Below are positions 34,001 through 41,564 of a stretch of DNA of 64,000 bases, piece after piece. The notes beneath the pieces are model-generated. The model was not told where the DNA came from. It saw only the letters and a list, made by a program, of their open reading frames with translations, and searched no databases. Made by a program: the position numbers and the translations under genes. Source of the DNA: Actinoplanes solisilvae. Its GTDB lineage: Bacteria > Actinomycetota > Actinomycetes > Mycobacteriales > Micromonosporaceae. Location of the stretch: NCBI RefSeq assembly GCF_003999975.1, contig NZ_RJAC01000009.1:62001-126000 (forward strand), written 5' to 3'. Each line of letters begins with the position of its first letter. The stretch's first letter is position 1.

Positions 34001-34836
34001 ACCTCGACGGCCGTCAGGAGGACGCGGTCGTCCGCGAGCGTGAGGTTTTCGAGCGGCGCGGGCGGCTGCTCGGGCCGAACCACTTCCTGACCTGGTGGTC
34101 CGGCCTCGACCTGGGCATCTACCTGCGCGAACTGGGCCGCCTCGACGAGGCTCGCCGCATGCTGCGGGCGGCGGTCGACAACCTCGGACGCATGCTCGGC
34201 GCGGAAGACCCGCTGACCCTGCGCGCCGTCGTCGCCGAAGGGGTGGCGCAGCGCCGCACGGCTGCCGGCGGGCGGGCCCGCGGGACGATCAGCAAGGCGG
34301 TCACAGTGCTCGACCAGGTGCTGGGGCCGCGGGCGATCGAGACGCAGGCCGCCCGCATGAGCCTCGCGACCGACCTCGCCGTCCAGGGCGGCGACCTCAC
34401 CGACGCGATCGACGTCGCGCGAGAAGCCCTCGAGGTCTACCGGGAACGCGTCGGGGCGTCGCATCCGTTCGTGGCGCTGTGCCGTGTCAACCTCGGCGCG
34501 CTGCTGCGTCAGGCCGGCCACCTCGACGACGCGAGGACCGAACTGACCGACGCGCTGTCGCTGCTCGACGCGCGGTCGGCGGCGATGCACCCGTGGAAGA
34601 TCGCCGGCCGCGTCAACCTGGCCAACGTGCTCCTCTGCCAGGGCGCGTGCGACGAGGCGACCACGTTGATGATCGACACCCTGAACGCGGCCGAACAGAT
34701 ACTTCCGGCCGGTCACCCTTACCTTAAACTGCTCGCCGGAAGTCTGATGAATGTCGATACCTGGCGGATCTGCGTGGCCCGGGGCGTGCCGCTGCCGGGT
34801 CTGATCGACGTCGACGTCGAACTGCCGAAGACATGA
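31063..34836 (+). CDS. fxsT: FxsT-like ParA/TIR/NB-ARC/TPR protein
   Basis: 1257 residues matching the domain order of FxSxx-COOH system tetratricopeptide proteins. Residues 1-280 are a ParA/MinD-like domain (ANLAWLVASAGHDVLVLDWD). Residues about 325-410 resemble a degenerate TIR domain (EVIYHPADRPWGDWARAHLV). Residues about 460-720 are an NB-ARC-type STAND NTPase (DRPKLLESLRDSLDPATAGR, then FAHGYDIVWFVPAHS). The rest, to the end, is a TPR array with repeats such as LGPDHPQTLASLHNLALSNY. Both P-loops are altered: PAPHSGRTS at residues 23-31 and GGASAGRT later, each with Arg in place of the Walker Lys. It may be a signal-sensing scaffold. It is coupled by ATGA overlaps to both neighbours. Confidence 0.85.
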   Translation: MTQTTAASSAEPVRPAIVSFVSPAPHSGRTSLVANLAWLVASAGHDVLVLDWDPRGSAVHEYLRPFLVAEGAVTSFLDDELSGVLNATMSVRSPAERAAPRLRRYAGAGPGESARLDVVRHEATPDSPTPAGDDLAVFLDLRRSLSDAGYDFIFLDGPPSERAVTAGRDGLFADSVVVCFQPDRESFEAATLLAVEVARHSAVRNRIIAVPGFFDDSDPARAHEHDEEMRSHLLRSLRAARTRIGPGALVQVPVPLYSLEHALVALAYEPSERKSLLEAYARLVSAVTGGVVERLPAVPRLVREVYAQRMGTPSHYEATDEPVEVIYHPADRPWGDWARAHLVAMGVPAVLRRLDGPPAESSATRVVLLSRLSSGLVNANGPVTGDTVVVRIDDAPPRMVPEGSRSIRVVGCPAEVARRRLVASFAGSADSVPRTTPAGDYPAAPRPGNRPFSVPATDPDLVDRPKLLESLRDSLDPATAGRVLLHGGASAGRTELAKSFAHRFAHGYDIVWFVPAHSRQAARSSLRRLGRQLGVDAGGDEAEAALLLLRDDRLPYLLVYDGVADLGAIGDLLPPAGSGHVVITLEGEVPGWATGTPIEVGPLTEDEAVRTLGIQLPTFRFADLRPVARAVGTAPLTLRLTAGYLSVLTGSLDNAGPPTSDDTVAAVDEFVTAIGAGTPSDDRLVDVGRLMFDRLGNTDAGRLVVTLTKICANLSPDGVSLALLRSTAFLQCLIELAGDAAESLAEDGGEIEYTFAAGARTALFTVDWGGERLHTHRGVQRMVQALQSGEEREEVRLRTLDALAAYAPSDALFGARSGWDRLAELARHVGPSGALEETSSREVRRWVTLHFAYASNLSDSEGWAETALAAEDVLARWPTSDRLSTRLSTHHADLLRQLGRYDEALHADVDNLADLQVLVGSAHLRASYVRRGMAGDLRGLGLFAEARAEDVTVYRTFKTLLGPDHPQTLASLHNLALSNYLDGRQEDAVVREREVFERRGRLLGPNHFLTWWSGLDLGIYLRELGRLDEARRMLRAAVDNLGRMLGAEDPLTLRAVVAEGVAQRRTAAGGRARGTISKAVTVLDQVLGPRAIETQAARMSLATDLAVQGGDLTDAIDVAREALEVYRERVGASHPFVALCRVNLGALLRQAGHLDDARTELTDALSLLDARSAAMHPWKIAGRVNLANVLLCQGACDEATTLMIDTLNAAEQILPAGHPYLKLLAGSLMNVDTWRICVARGVPLPGLIDVDVELPKT

Positions 34837-35867
34837 CGCGGCGACAGGACATGACGGAGGGACCGGAGGGGCGGGACATGGTCGAGGATCTGCCGGACAT
34901 GGCGAGGCACCCCACGGTCGCCCCGACGCGCCGGCTGCCCGGCGGCGCCCGCGTCTGGGGTCCCGACAACGCCGCGGTCGACCTGGTCGCCGGCGTCGTC
35001 GGGAAGACCCCGCAGATCGCCTACATCGGCCAGTTCACGTACGCCGCCCCCGACTACACGGTGGACACCCTGGCCGACGCCGCCCTGGAACGCCCGATCG
35101 CCGGGCTGACCCGCACGCTGGCCGACAACATGGTGCGCCTCGACGCCGAGCTGTCCGACGCGCAGACCGGCCGGCTGATCCGCATCTTCCTGGTCGCCGA
35201 CGGCGGCGCGGCCCACTGCACCGAGGTCGCCAACGGCCGCCACCTGGCCGGCGTGACTCTGCTCGAGGCCGACGCCGGGCAGGCCCCGCTGGACGCCGCG
35301 CGCCGGGCCGACAGCGTCTTCGCCGACCTGACCAACCAGCTGCGCCGGCAGATGAGCCAGCGGCCGCTCGACTACGGCGGCTGGCTCGCCCAGGCCGAGA
35401 TCGGTTCGCGTCCGGCGCCGGTCGACTGCTCGTCCGGCGTCACGGTCGCACCGCGCATCGACGCCAGCGACGAACGGGCGGCCGAGATCTGCCTCGATCA
35501 CGTCGGCTGCCGTCAGCTGCACTACGCGGCGGTCTACCGGCAGTCGGATGAGATCGCCTCGGTCGACGTCATGCACCACCCGGCCCTCGACCGCTTCAAC
35601 TTCGACGACGACTCCGTCGAGGAGCGGCGCCACTTCTACGCCCACTTCGGCCTGCGGATCGGCCGCTACCTCAACGACCTCACCATCTCGGCCGAGCCGG
35701 TGATAGGGCCGTCGGTGCGCCACATCGTGCTCGACGTCGAACGGGGCGCGCTCTTCTTCCACCGGCTCGACCCCTCGACGTACGTGGTGGGTGTGTCCCT
35801 CGACCAGGACGAGGTGGCGACCGCCGAGCTGCAGATCGCCGCCCTGGCCCAGGACCTGCGTACGTGA
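34833..35867 (+). CDS. Unrecognised soluble protein in the fxs-like operon
   Basis: 344 residues, acidic, without membrane segments. The ATG at 34833 overlaps the FxsT-like stop and the gene's own stop overlaps the next GTG, so it is part of the same polycistron. A first alpha/beta region (about 40-210) includes DTLADAALERPIAGLTRTLA. A second part ends with VLDVERGALFFHRLDPSTYV and VGVSLDQDEVATAELQIAAL, a pattern that reminds me of Roadblock/LC7-like folds, but I cannot confirm it. No catalytic motif is visible. ATG codons at 34851 and 34878 are alternative starts. Confidence 0.7.
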   Translation: MTRRQDMTEGPEGRDMVEDLPDMARHPTVAPTRRLPGGARVWGPDNAAVDLVAGVVGKTPQIAYIGQFTYAAPDYTVDTLADAALERPIAGLTRTLADNMVRLDAELSDAQTGRLIRIFLVADGGAAHCTEVANGRHLAGVTLLEADAGQAPLDAARRADSVFADLTNQLRRQMSQRPLDYGGWLAQAEIGSRPAPVDCSSGVTVAPRIDASDERAAEICLDHVGCRQLHYAAVYRQSDEIASVDVMHHPALDRFNFDDDSVEERRHFYAHFGLRIGRYLNDLTISAEPVIGPSVRHIVLDVERGALFFHRLDPSTYVVGVSLDQDEVATAELQIAALAQDLRT

Positions 35868-36985
35868 GGTCGCTTCTGCGGATCGGGGTGTTCCTCGGCG
35901 TCGCCGGGCTTGGCTGGGCCGTCGCGGCGCTGTTCCACGTGCACGTCACCGACTCGCCCCAGGCCTATCTGCAGGCGGTCACGGTGCTGCTGGCGATCGG
36001 TCTGTTCGCGTCGGTGCAGGACATCGACCGCGGCGAGGCGCGCCGGCATTGGCGTACGGTCCTGCTCGTCATCACGGTGGGGGTGCTGCTCAAGGCGGCG
36101 CTGATCGCGGCGGTCATGTACGCGGCCTATCGCGAGCCGGCCTACCTGATCCTCGGCATCGCGGTGGCCCAGATCGATCCGCTGTCGTTCGCGGCGATCG
36201 GGCGGCGCGACGACATGTCGCCGCAGGCCCGCACGATCCTCGGGGCGTGGGCGTCGTTCGACGACCCGATCACCGTGGTGCTGACGGTCTTCCTCACGTC
36301 GTGGACGGCATCGTCGATCAACTCGGGCGGCGAGCTGCCCGACCTGGCCGGCGGACTGGGGCAGTTCGGCCGGACCCTGCTGCTCAACCTGATCTTCGTG
36401 GCCGTCGCCGGTCTGCTGTGGTGGATCACGAAGGTGACAGTCAGGAACGCGACGCTGCGCAACGCCCTGCAGATCGTGCTGGTGGTGGCGGCGGGGGCGG
36501 TCGCGGTCGTCGAGTTCCTGCTGCTGGGGCTGGCCGTCAGCGCGCTGTTCCTGCGGCCGCGGATGGGTTCGGTGCTGCGACTGTCGGCCGAGGGCGCCTA
36601 CCTTCTGGGGACGTTCGCGCTGGGGCTGCTGCTGGTCAACGGCGGCATCAACCCGCTGGCCGGCCTGCTGCTCGGGGCGACCGCCTTCGGCGCACAGTAC
36701 GTCGTGGGTTCGCTGGCGGCCGTCCGCCGCCCTCGCCGCGACCGGCGTGATCTGGCCTTCGGGCAGCAGAGCGGCATCACGGCGGTGATCCTCGCCCTGT
36801 TCCTCGACGAGTCGTTCCCGGGCACGGTCGGCATCGTCGCGCCCGCGATCCTCACCATCAACGTGCTCCACCTGGTCTTCAAATCCCTGCGTCGCGACCG
36901 CACCGTCGCGACGCCGGTCGAACCCACCCCGGACGACCCGGCCGCGCGCCGGCCGGCCGGCAACGGGGCCGGCCGCCCGGGCTGA
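35864..36985 (+). CDS. Cation/proton antiporter-like membrane protein
   Basis: 373 residues with about ten predicted membrane helices. AVAQIDPLSFAAIGRRDDMS and ILGAWASFDDPITVVLTVFL resemble the paired Asp-containing helices of CPA-type Na+/H+ antiporters. The tail after residue 340 is Pro/Arg-rich and cytoplasmic. It is the last gene of the fxs-like operon, starting with a GTGA overlap. Its presence suggests the system acts at or across the membrane. A CPA1-like fold is my best guess; transport direction and ion are unknown. It ends five bases before the convergent AAA gene stop. Confidence 0.7.
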   Translation: MRSLLRIGVFLGVAGLGWAVAALFHVHVTDSPQAYLQAVTVLLAIGLFASVQDIDRGEARRHWRTVLLVITVGVLLKAALIAAVMYAAYREPAYLILGIAVAQIDPLSFAAIGRRDDMSPQARTILGAWASFDDPITVVLTVFLTSWTASSINSGGELPDLAGGLGQFGRTLLLNLIFVAVAGLLWWITKVTVRNATLRNALQIVLVVAAGAVAVVEFLLLGLAVSALFLRPRMGSVLRLSAEGAYLLGTFALGLLLVNGGINPLAGLLLGATAFGAQYVVGSLAAVRRPRRDRRDLAFGQQSGITAVILALFLDESFPGTVGIVAPAILTINVLHLVFKSLRRDRTVATPVEPTPDDPAARRPAGNGAGRPG

Positions 36986-36990
36986 CGCCC

Positions 36991-39309
36991 CTATTGCTCC
37001 GGCAGGCTGGCCGGCAGCAGCAGCTCGACGCGACCGGAGAGTGCGGCCAGCGCGTCGTTGGTGCGGAGCACCCGGGTCGACCGCAGGTTCTCGCCCAGCG
37101 CGCCGCCCGGATCGTTCTCGGACACGAGCGAGAAGTCGGCCAGCGGCTCGACCTGCTGGATCGGCAGGTAGTCGAGCAGCAGCGTGAACATCTGCCCGAT
37201 CTCCTTGAGACGCTGCATGTCGTCCTCGGCGGGCGGGCCGTTCAGCTCGCGGTACCAGTCGGTGACCGCCGACCGGTACGACTCCGTCAGCTCCTGCAGC
37301 AGCACCGAGACACCGGCCGCGGTGTGCGCCTCCTGGTGCCGCAGCGTCATGCGCAGCAGCCTGCGGGCGGCGGCCGAGTCTTCGTTGTCGCCGAACGCGA
37401 GGTCGAACACGTGGGTGACCCGGCGGGGCACGTCGAGCAGGCCCAGCACCTCGTTGAAGGCCTCGGCGACCTCGGCCGGCAGCGCCGCGGCCGCGCCGCT
37501 GAGCGCGGGACCGGTCAGCCCCTGGTCGCGGGCGCTCACCTCGATCACCTCGTTGAGCTGGCGGGCCAGATCGGACACCCGCTGCTCCGAGGTCGACGCG
37601 ACGTTGTCCAGGTGGGACGCCATCCGCAGGATCAGGCCCTGGGTGTTGGCGAGCTGCTGCCCCATGCGGTCGACCCGGGCCAGCAGGGTGACGACCGGGT
37701 CGCGGCCGGCCAGCCGCTCGAAGCCGCGCTCCATCGCCTTGAGCTCGGCTTCGAGCTGGTCGACGAAGCGGCGGCTGTCGTACGCCAGAGGGTCGCGGCC
37801 GAGCGCGTCACGCAGCCGGCCCTGGTAGCGCTCGGGAACGAGGCCGACGACGATCAGCAGGACCTCATGGTCGCCCTCGGCCTTCAGCCCGGCGATGCGT
37901 TCGAGCAGGTCGTCGAACTGGGAGTCGTCGAGAAGCGTCTTGGAGACCAGCAGCACCGTGGCGAACACCCGGCCCTCGGAGATCTCGCCGAGCGGCACGT
38001 AATAGGCCACGCGGGTCGCGCCGATGTAGCGGTCGCGATAGTAGGTGAGCCCGCGCTGGGTCAGCACCCGGCGCACTTCCGCGTGCATGTTGTCGGTGCT
38101 GCGTACGTAGAGGTTCTCGCGGGCCACGGTGCGCACCATGGCGTCGTTGACCGGTGTGCCCTCGTCGAACGACCGCCGGTAGAGCAGGTAGCAGAGGGCC
38201 ACGATGTGCCGGGGCATGCCGCCCGCGACCTCGACGATGTAGCGGACCGTGTCTTCGCTGAACGGGGCCAGGCGCCGCTCGCCGAGCTGACGTTCCTGGC
38301 GCTGCTCGATGTAGTCGACAACGTCCTCGGCGGTCAGCGCGGTCATGTAGATCTGGTTGCCGATGCGCTCGCGTACGTCCTGCCGCAGCGCGTTCATGAA
38401 GTCGGGCAGCCCGGCCAGCACCAGGAAGGCGCCCGCGTCGGCGAAGACGGTGAGCAGCTTCTTGAGGGCGCCGTAGAGCTCTTCGGTCGGCAGGCTCGCG
38501 GCCGACAGCAGTTGGTCGACCTCGTCGATCACCACCACGAACCGGTTGGGGCCGTGGGCGATCAGCAGCGCGAAGACACCCATCGCCTCGAGCGCCGTGC
38601 CCTCGCGGGCGGTGATGCGCTCGACAATGCCGCGGTCGCGCAGCACCGGGCCGGGCTCGTTGCCCTGGAACCACTCCCACACCGCGTCGCGGAAGCCGTC
38701 GCGCATGAGCAGCGTCAACGCGGTCAGGAAGGCCCCGTTGTCGGTGATCGTGGCGAGTCGCTCGCGCACCTGGGAGAGGAAGGTGCTCTCGGCCCAGTGG
38801 TTCTCGCGGACCAGCTGTTGCGGGTCGGAATCGGCGTCGAGCAGCCGCTGGCGGATCGGTTCGTGCACGGGCGAGTTCGCCAGCGAATCGGCGACGACCT
38901 CGGCGTACATCTGCCGGACCCGGTCTTCGACGACGACCGCTTTGTTCTTGTAGAGATTGTGGGCGAACTCGCGATAAAGGTCGACGAAGGTCGTCGGCGG
39001 TGAGCTCAGGTAGACGCCCTGCACGTTGCGGCCGCCCTCGGCCTGGGCCTCGCTGAGCAGGTGAAAGGCGAGGTGGCTCTTGCCCGTGCCGTAATCGCCG
39101 ACGATGGCGAGCACCCGGCCCCGTCCGAACGAGCCGGCCGGGGTGGCCGTGTTGGACAGGTAATACTTCAGCTCGGCCGTCGCCTGCCGGATGGCGTCGG
39201 TCGGAATGGTGACCGTGTCGGCGCCGATCTGCGCGACCTGGGCCACGGCCGACGAGGGAAACGGATTGATCTCACCGGCCGGGGTCGCCGCCGTGTGGTG
39301 ATCGGTCAT
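36991..39309 (-). CDS. Large AAA/ORC-like P-loop ATPase
   Basis: 772 residues. Walker A GDYGTGKS is at residues 71-78, Walker B is FVVVIDEVDQLLS, and VLAGLPDFMNALRQDVRERI holds a sensor-like segment, followed by IVEVAGGMPRHIVALCYLLY, a winged-helix-type lid as in ORC/Cdc6 and STAND ATPases. Residues about 470-600 are helical with coiled-coil character (LLARVDRMGQQLANTQGLIL). The start ATG overlaps the stop of the upstream P-loop gene. Similar ATPases occur in bacterial conflict systems and secretion-like complexes; I cannot assign it to a named one. It forms an operon with one further NTPase and a membrane protein. Confidence 0.8.
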   Translation of the reverse strand: MTDHHTAATPAGEINPFPSSAVAQVAQIGADTVTIPTDAIRQATAELKYYLSNTATPAGSFGRGRVLAIVGDYGTGKSHLAFHLLSEAQAEGGRNVQGVYLSSPPTTFVDLYREFAHNLYKNKAVVVEDRVRQMYAEVVADSLANSPVHEPIRQRLLDADSDPQQLVRENHWAESTFLSQVRERLATITDNGAFLTALTLLMRDGFRDAVWEWFQGNEPGPVLRDRGIVERITAREGTALEAMGVFALLIAHGPNRFVVVIDEVDQLLSAASLPTEELYGALKKLLTVFADAGAFLVLAGLPDFMNALRQDVRERIGNQIYMTALTAEDVVDYIEQRQERQLGERRLAPFSEDTVRYIVEVAGGMPRHIVALCYLLYRRSFDEGTPVNDAMVRTVARENLYVRSTDNMHAEVRRVLTQRGLTYYRDRYIGATRVAYYVPLGEISEGRVFATVLLVSKTLLDDSQFDDLLERIAGLKAEGDHEVLLIVVGLVPERYQGRLRDALGRDPLAYDSRRFVDQLEAELKAMERGFERLAGRDPVVTLLARVDRMGQQLANTQGLILRMASHLDNVASTSEQRVSDLARQLNEVIEVSARDQGLTGPALSGAAAALPAEVAEAFNEVLGLLDVPRRVTHVFDLAFGDNEDSAAARRLLRMTLRHQEAHTAAGVSVLLQELTESYRSAVTDWYRELNGPPAEDDMQRLKEIGQMFTLLLDYLPIQQVEPLADFSLVSENDPGGALGENLRSTRVLRTNDALAALSGRVELLLPASLPEQ

Positions 39310-40217
39310 CGCCTGCCCCCATGGGAAGCTTTTCGGAAGTAGAAATCCGTGATGTGCTCGTAGGTCACCGCGGGGACGGCATCGTTCCGACGGGGTATGT
39401 CGTCGTAGACCTCCCAGATTAGCTTCTGCAGGTCACCGATGGTGGTATCTCGTGCGGTGATGATCCTTTCGAGCGTCCCCTCGGTGGGTTCCGGAACGGC
39501 GGCGTCGGGCGGGTAGAGCTTGCGGCGGGCCCGGTAGAACAGGTCGCCGTCGGCTGCCCGCAACGGCCCCAGCTCGAGCACCGACGACACCGCCCGGGAC
39601 CGCTCGACAAGGGAGTAGGCCTCCTCCGCCTTCACGACGAACGCCGTCTCAGTCAGCAACATGACTCGTTTGGGGACCAACTGTGCATATTGCGTGATCT
39701 CCGAGGTGAGGTCGTCGCTCGGCGGGAGCACGACCACGACGACGACCTCGGGGATCACGGCCTTGGCCAGCCGGGAGATGATGGCCTGGGGCGAGTCGGC
39801 GCTGAGCAGCCGATCGTCGAGGATGACGCCCGCGGCGAACAGTTCCTCCTTGAGAGTGGCGCAGACCTCGCGCATGCGCTCCTCGATCGCCTTGCCCGCG
39901 GTCACCGGCACCCGCGTGCAGTCGAGCACCAGGACCTCTTTGCCCGGGGCGCCGAGGTTGGCCTTCAACCATTGCGCGCAGCGATAGAGCAGGGCCGTCT
40001 TGCCGGTCTGCGTGCGGCCGGTGGCGATGACGATCGCGCCGTGGTTGAGCCACCGGGCATCGGCGAAGTCGCGCTGGAACTGCTCGAACGCCGCCCTGGT
40101 GTCGTCGACGTCGACGAACCGTTTCATGAGCTCGGGATTCTCGACCGGATTGAGCGGCAGCTTCGACATGCCGCGCAACAGGCCCGGGATGTCCATCGGG
40201 TTGACCGGGTCGCTCAC
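39306..40217 (-). CDS. P-loop NTPase of a three-gene membrane operon
   Basis: 303 residues. Walker A is GRTQTGKT in IVIATGRTQTGKTALLYRCA; a second strand EVLVLDCTRVPVT and PEVVVVVVLPPSDD follow. The N-terminus has a helical region (LLRGMSKLPLNPVENPELMK) and the C-terminus ends YEHITDFYFRKAS. It may work with the 772-residue ATPase, with which it overlaps by four bases. GTG 40217 overlaps the stop of the upstream membrane protein (GTGA). A much longer open frame upstream is the shadow of that gene. Family not recognised. Confidence 0.75.
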   Translation of the reverse strand: MSDPVNPMDIPGLLRGMSKLPLNPVENPELMKRFVDVDDTRAAFEQFQRDFADARWLNHGAIVIATGRTQTGKTALLYRCAQWLKANLGAPGKEVLVLDCTRVPVTAGKAIEERMREVCATLKEELFAAGVILDDRLLSADSPQAIISRLAKAVIPEVVVVVVLPPSDDLTSEITQYAQLVPKRVMLLTETAFVVKAEEAYSLVERSRAVSSVLELGPLRAADGDLFYRARRKLYPPDAAVPEPTEGTLERIITARDTTIGDLQKLIWEVYDDIPRRNDAVPAVTYEHITDFYFRKASHGGRR

Positions 40218-41029
40218 GACGTGGCTCCCGTCATCTCGGGGTGCCGCCGGAACGGGCGCTGAAGGGCGAGCGACATGTCTTCCACGTCCTGGGTGATTTC
40301 CTGGACGGCGTCCATGGCCGCTTTCTCGGCGGCGGCGCGGGCCTCGTCGCTGCCGCTGCGGAACTTCGCCACCGCGAAACGTTCCAGGAATGACTTGTCG
40401 TACAACTTGTCGGCTACTTTCCTCGGAACTGTCCAGCCGCCGCGCAGGGCCCTGACCTGTTCGAGCTGGGTGACCAGGTCGGCGCGGGCCCGCCACAGGC
40501 GGTCGGTCGACGGGGTGGTGCCGCCCTTCTGGTCGGTCAGCGCCAGCACGAGGGCCTCGGCCTCGTTGCGCAGCAGCCGTGCGGACGCGCGCAGGGCGGC
40601 GGCCAGCGACTGGCGACCGGTGAAGACGGCCATCTGCAGCCCGATCAGCCAGGTGAGCAGCGAACCCGCCACGAGCGGGACGAGCAGGGTGAGCACGTTC
40701 TGCAGCGGGCCGGGACCGGGTGCACGACCTGACTTCTCCAACTGGACGGAGGCGATCAGGGCTTCGCACGCCTGGTCGAAATCGCCGCCCTCGTCGGAAC
40801 GCCACTTCTCCAGCGTCAACCGGGTCGTGGCCGGGGCGGACCGGGGACGGACCTCATCGGCGCCCACGCGATCGACGAGACCGAGCATCACGGCCGTGTC
40901 GACCAGGCGGGACCGCTGGTGGCCCAGGCAGAAGACGGTGGCGCCGTCATCGGCCCACGCCGGCCCGGCCACCCCCGCGCCCAGCAACACCCCGACCAGA
41001 ACGGTGGCCGCGCGCCGGGGTGAAGTCAT
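40214..41029 (-). CDS. Membrane protein, first gene of the NTPase operon
   Basis: 271 residues. A signal-like hydrophobic start (ATVLVGVLLGAGVAGPAWAD) precedes an outside region with a short Cys segment (VFCLGHQRSRLVDTAVMLGL). One clear transmembrane helix follows (LTLLVPLVAGSLLTWLIGLQ), then a long helical cytoplasmic part rich in Arg, Ala and Glu (ASARLLRNEAEALVLALTDQ). It may tether the two NTPases at the membrane. ATG 41029 gives a good signal peptide; ATG 41053 would add eight residues. TACAGT lies eight bases upstream of 41029, compatible with a nearly leaderless transcript. Confidence 0.75.
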   Translation of the reverse strand: MTSPRRAATVLVGVLLGAGVAGPAWADDGATVFCLGHQRSRLVDTAVMLGLVDRVGADEVRPRSAPATTRLTLEKWRSDEGGDFDQACEALIASVQLEKSGRAPGPGPLQNVLTLLVPLVAGSLLTWLIGLQMAVFTGRQSLAAALRASARLLRNEAEALVLALTDQKGGTTPSTDRLWRARADLVTQLEQVRALRGGWTVPRKVADKLYDKSFLERFAVAKFRSGSDEARAAAEKAAMDAVQEITQDVEDMSLALQRPFRRHPEMTGATS

Positions 41030-41564
41030 AGCCACGCACTGTATCGGGCTCATGCCCACCCACGCTGCAGCCCTGTGGACAACCGCGCCGTACTCCAGGT
41101 GTCGTAAGAACGACTCTCCATTTCGTCCTCCGCGAGACGGCCCGTCACATGGTTCCACGCTATGCCGCCGCCCGCCTTTCCGGATCACGCGACCGGCTGA
41201 CGTACATCGATCACTCGTCCACTCACACCAGCAACACCGCCCCTCAGAAACACGGATTGGACGTCCCGCCGGATCAAAGCAATCGCTCCACCTTGGAGTC
41301 ATAGTTGGCGCCGCTGGGTTGTCCACAGGCCGGCCCGCGGCCTCGATGCAACGCGTAGGGTGGGCGGCCCCCCTGGGCGGGCGGGGAAGGTCACGGACGG
41401 TAGGGAACCCACGCTGAAGTGGCGGCTGTTCACTCGGGTGGCGGGTGGTGCGGGTCACCCTCGAAAACGGCCCGCGTGAGGGTCAGCACGGATGGACGCG
41501 CAGGTCAGCAGCAGGCAGGGTCAGAGGGAAAGCCGGCTTTCTGTCTGACGAAGGGTGATCTCGC
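41030..41564. other. 535-bp divergent intergenic region with two DnaA-box-like sites
   Basis: No gene is supported here. It separates the NTPase operon from the kinase-Mrp operon and must hold both promoters. TGTGGACAA at 41074-41082 and its inverse TTGTCCACA at 41319-41327 match the actinobacterial DnaA box. Base composition is somewhat lower in GC between 41090 and 41320. Confidence 0.6.

Noticed and set aside
36994..39003. 669-codon plus-strand frame over the AAA ATPase gene
   Set aside because: Shadow of the real minus-strand gene, which has clear Walker motifs. The plus frame has none.
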